The translations under genes and the position numbers were made by a program. DNA of 14,941 nucleotides from an uncultured Mycolicibacterium sp. (GTDB lineage Bacteria > Actinomycetota > Actinomycetes > Mycobacteriales > Mycobacteriaceae), in the NCBI RefSeq assembly GCF_937941905.1, contig NZ_CALDGS010000043.1:1-14941 (forward strand), read 5' to 3'. The notes beneath the pieces are model-generated. The model saw only the letters and a list, made by a program, of their open reading frames with translations. It ran no database searches and was not told where the DNA came from. Each line of letters opens with the position of its first letter. Positions within the stretch are counted from its first letter, which is position 1. Of the stretch, positions 13,967-14,941 are shown one piece after another.

Positions 13967-14941
13967 TCACGGCGTCTGCGGGGCGACGTGGCCGCCGGAC
14001 AGCCGCCGCCAGGCGTAGACGACGACGAGCTCGGCGAGCGGCACCGCCACGATCAGGCCGATGAGGCACAGCAGCGCGCCGACCAGCGTGATCACGAAGG
14101 CGGCCAGCCAGGTCAGCAGCGTGCCGCCGAGGTTGTCGCGGGCGACGTTCCAGCTGGTCTTGATCGCCTCGATCGGGGAGAGATTGCGGTCCAGCAGCGC
14201 CGGGATGGTGAACATCAGCACCACCGACACCGCCAGCGACCACAGCCCGCCGAGCAGGCTCACCAGGAAGCCGGCCAGACCGAGGCCGAGCCCGGACAGC
14301 AGGTAGCCCAGCAACGTCACGCCACCGCTGATCAGACCGACGATCAGCCCGGCGATGACCACCCCGCCCACATTGCGCGGGGACAGGAACGAGCCGAGGG
14401 TGACCTCGCGGCCGCTCACCACGTCGAGCATGCCGCCGACGTAGGCCGACTGCGCCGTGGCGGCGAGCAGCACGAGCAGCAGCCAGCCGATGATCGCCAT
14501 GACCGCCATGCCCGCCGAGGGCTCGCTGTAGAACTCGATGAACCCGGAGTCGTCGGCGGTGACGCTGGTCTCCGCGGTCCCGCCGACCGCCCCGGCGATC
14601 ATCGAGTACACGGCGAACACCACGCCCAGCAGCAGCCCCCACACCAAGGTGGCGAGCAGGATGACGCCGGCGTTCTTGCTGAACTTGTTCCACGCCCAGC
14701 CCACCGCGTCACCGACGCTGTAGCCCGCCCCGGGCGCCGGCGGGTAGGCCCCGGGCGGCGGATAGCCGCCGGGCACGGGTGGGGGCGGATAGCCACCGGG
14801 CGGCGGTGGCGGGTAGCCGCCCGCGGTCGGCGGCGCCGGGTAGGACCCGGCCGGCGGGGGTGGGTAGCCGCCGGGCGGGGGCGGGGGCGGATAACCGCCG
14901 GCGGGCGGATAGCCGCCGGGCGGCGGCGGGGGTGGATAGCC
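13967..14941 (-). CDS. Proline/glycine-rich multi-helix membrane protein (5' end outside window)
   Basis: 324 residues are visible; the start codon lies beyond base 14941. The first 74 residues are a low-complexity tail of GGYPPPP-type repeats, presumably exposed in the cytoplasm. GAGYSVGDAVGWAWNKFSKN then leads into about 250 residues with five to seven hydrophobic helices and the segment FTIPALLDRNLSPIEAIKTS. In M. tuberculosis the gene beside metB is pra (Rv1078), which ends in an RDD domain. No RDD features are visible here, and the fold looks closer to Rv2560-type proline/glycine-rich transmembrane proteins as I recall them. Function unknown. A GTG at 14776 inside the repeat is not a plausible start because the repeat continues upstream of it in frame. 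Confidence 0.8.
   Translation of the reverse strand, partial: GYPPPPPPGGYPPAGGYPPPPPPGGYPPPPAGSYPAPPTAGGYPPPPPGGYPPPPVPGGYPPPGAYPPAPGAGYSVGDAVGWAWNKFSKNAGVILLATLVWGLLLGVVFAVYSMIAGAVGGTAETSVTADDSGFIEFYSEPSAGMAVMAIIGWLLLVLLAATAQSAYVGGMLDVVSGREVTLGSFLSPRNVGGVVIAGLIVGLISGGVTLLGYLLSGLGLGLAGFLVSLLGGLWSLAVSVVLMFTIPALLDRNLSPIEAIKTSWNVARDNLGGTLLTWLAAFVITLVGALLCLIGLIVAVPLAELVVVYAWRRLSGGHVAPQTP
14720..14941 (-). repeat. GGYPPPP tandem repeat region
   Basis: Imperfect coding repeats of a Gly-Gly/Ala-Tyr-Pro3-6 unit, about nine copies, in the 5' part of the proline-rich membrane protein gene. Unit length varies from about 6 to 9 codons, so copy number probably drifts between strains. The plus strand carries runs of G, including GGG-N8-GGG-C-GGGGG-C-GGGGG at 14862-14887. 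Confidence 0.85.

Noticed and set aside
14720..14941. Tandem repeats considered as a CRISPR array
   Set aside because: The units are short, in frame and encode GGYPPPP; there are no unique spacers.

Overview
The window looks like chromosome of a high-GC mycobacterium, most likely a non-tuberculous Mycolicibacterium/Mycobacterium species. CoaA, the short-chain Z-prenyl synthase, GreA, MetB and the mycothiol S-conjugate amidase Mca read almost as I remember the Mycobacterium tuberculosis proteins. Gene order follows the M. tuberculosis Rv1078-Rv1093 block in reverse. The PE/PE_PGRS genes that separate the prenyl synthase from coaA in M. tuberculosis are absent. All homology and synteny statements come from memory of the families; no search was run.

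Layout. 1-3163: a partial long-form glyA and a DUF885 putative metalloprotein (minus strand), diverging from coaA (plus). 3186-4772: a Z-prenyl diphosphate synthase (minus) diverging from a hemolysin III/PAQR membrane protein (plus). 4769-7742: a block absent from this place in M. tuberculosis as I recall it. It holds a ketosteroid-isomerase-like enzyme (minus), then a tightly coupled four-gene membrane operon (plus) of two paralogous six-helix proteins of unknown function, a NorE-like heme-copper oxidase subunit III and a NorF/COX4-like small subunit, with no catalytic subunit I. 7730-10813: an mca operon (minus) of mca, a one-helix small protein and a DUF255 thioredoxin-fold/barrel protein, joined by overlaps. 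10933-12735: a DUF4307 protein, greA with a structured leader, and a bacterial GOLPH3/GPP34-family protein (plus). 12732-14941: metB and a proline/glycine-rich membrane protein cut by the window end (minus).

How the genes fit together. Most are housekeeping: one-carbon metabolism (glyA), coenzyme A synthesis (coaA), short Z-prenyl precursor (farnesyl diphosphate) synthesis, mycothiol-dependent detoxification (mca), transcript cleavage (greA) and methionine synthesis (metB). The most intriguing part is the orphan NorE/NorF-like operon with its tandem paralogs. A perfect 7-7-7 dyad overlaps its candidate promoter, and it diverges from a KSI-like gene whose general-acid Asp is replaced by Glu.

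Regulation. Five minus-strand genes (glyA, DUF885, the Z-prenyl synthase, KSI and metB) share TAnnnT-N7 to N9-start with no Shine-Dalgarno sequence, which suggests leaderless transcripts. greA instead has an extended -10 and a leader of about 140 nt that begins with a perfect 9-bp hairpin. No tRNA, rRNA, CRISPR, insertion sequence or prophage feature was seen. No gene-free stretch exceeds 300 bases; the longest is 5129-5408.
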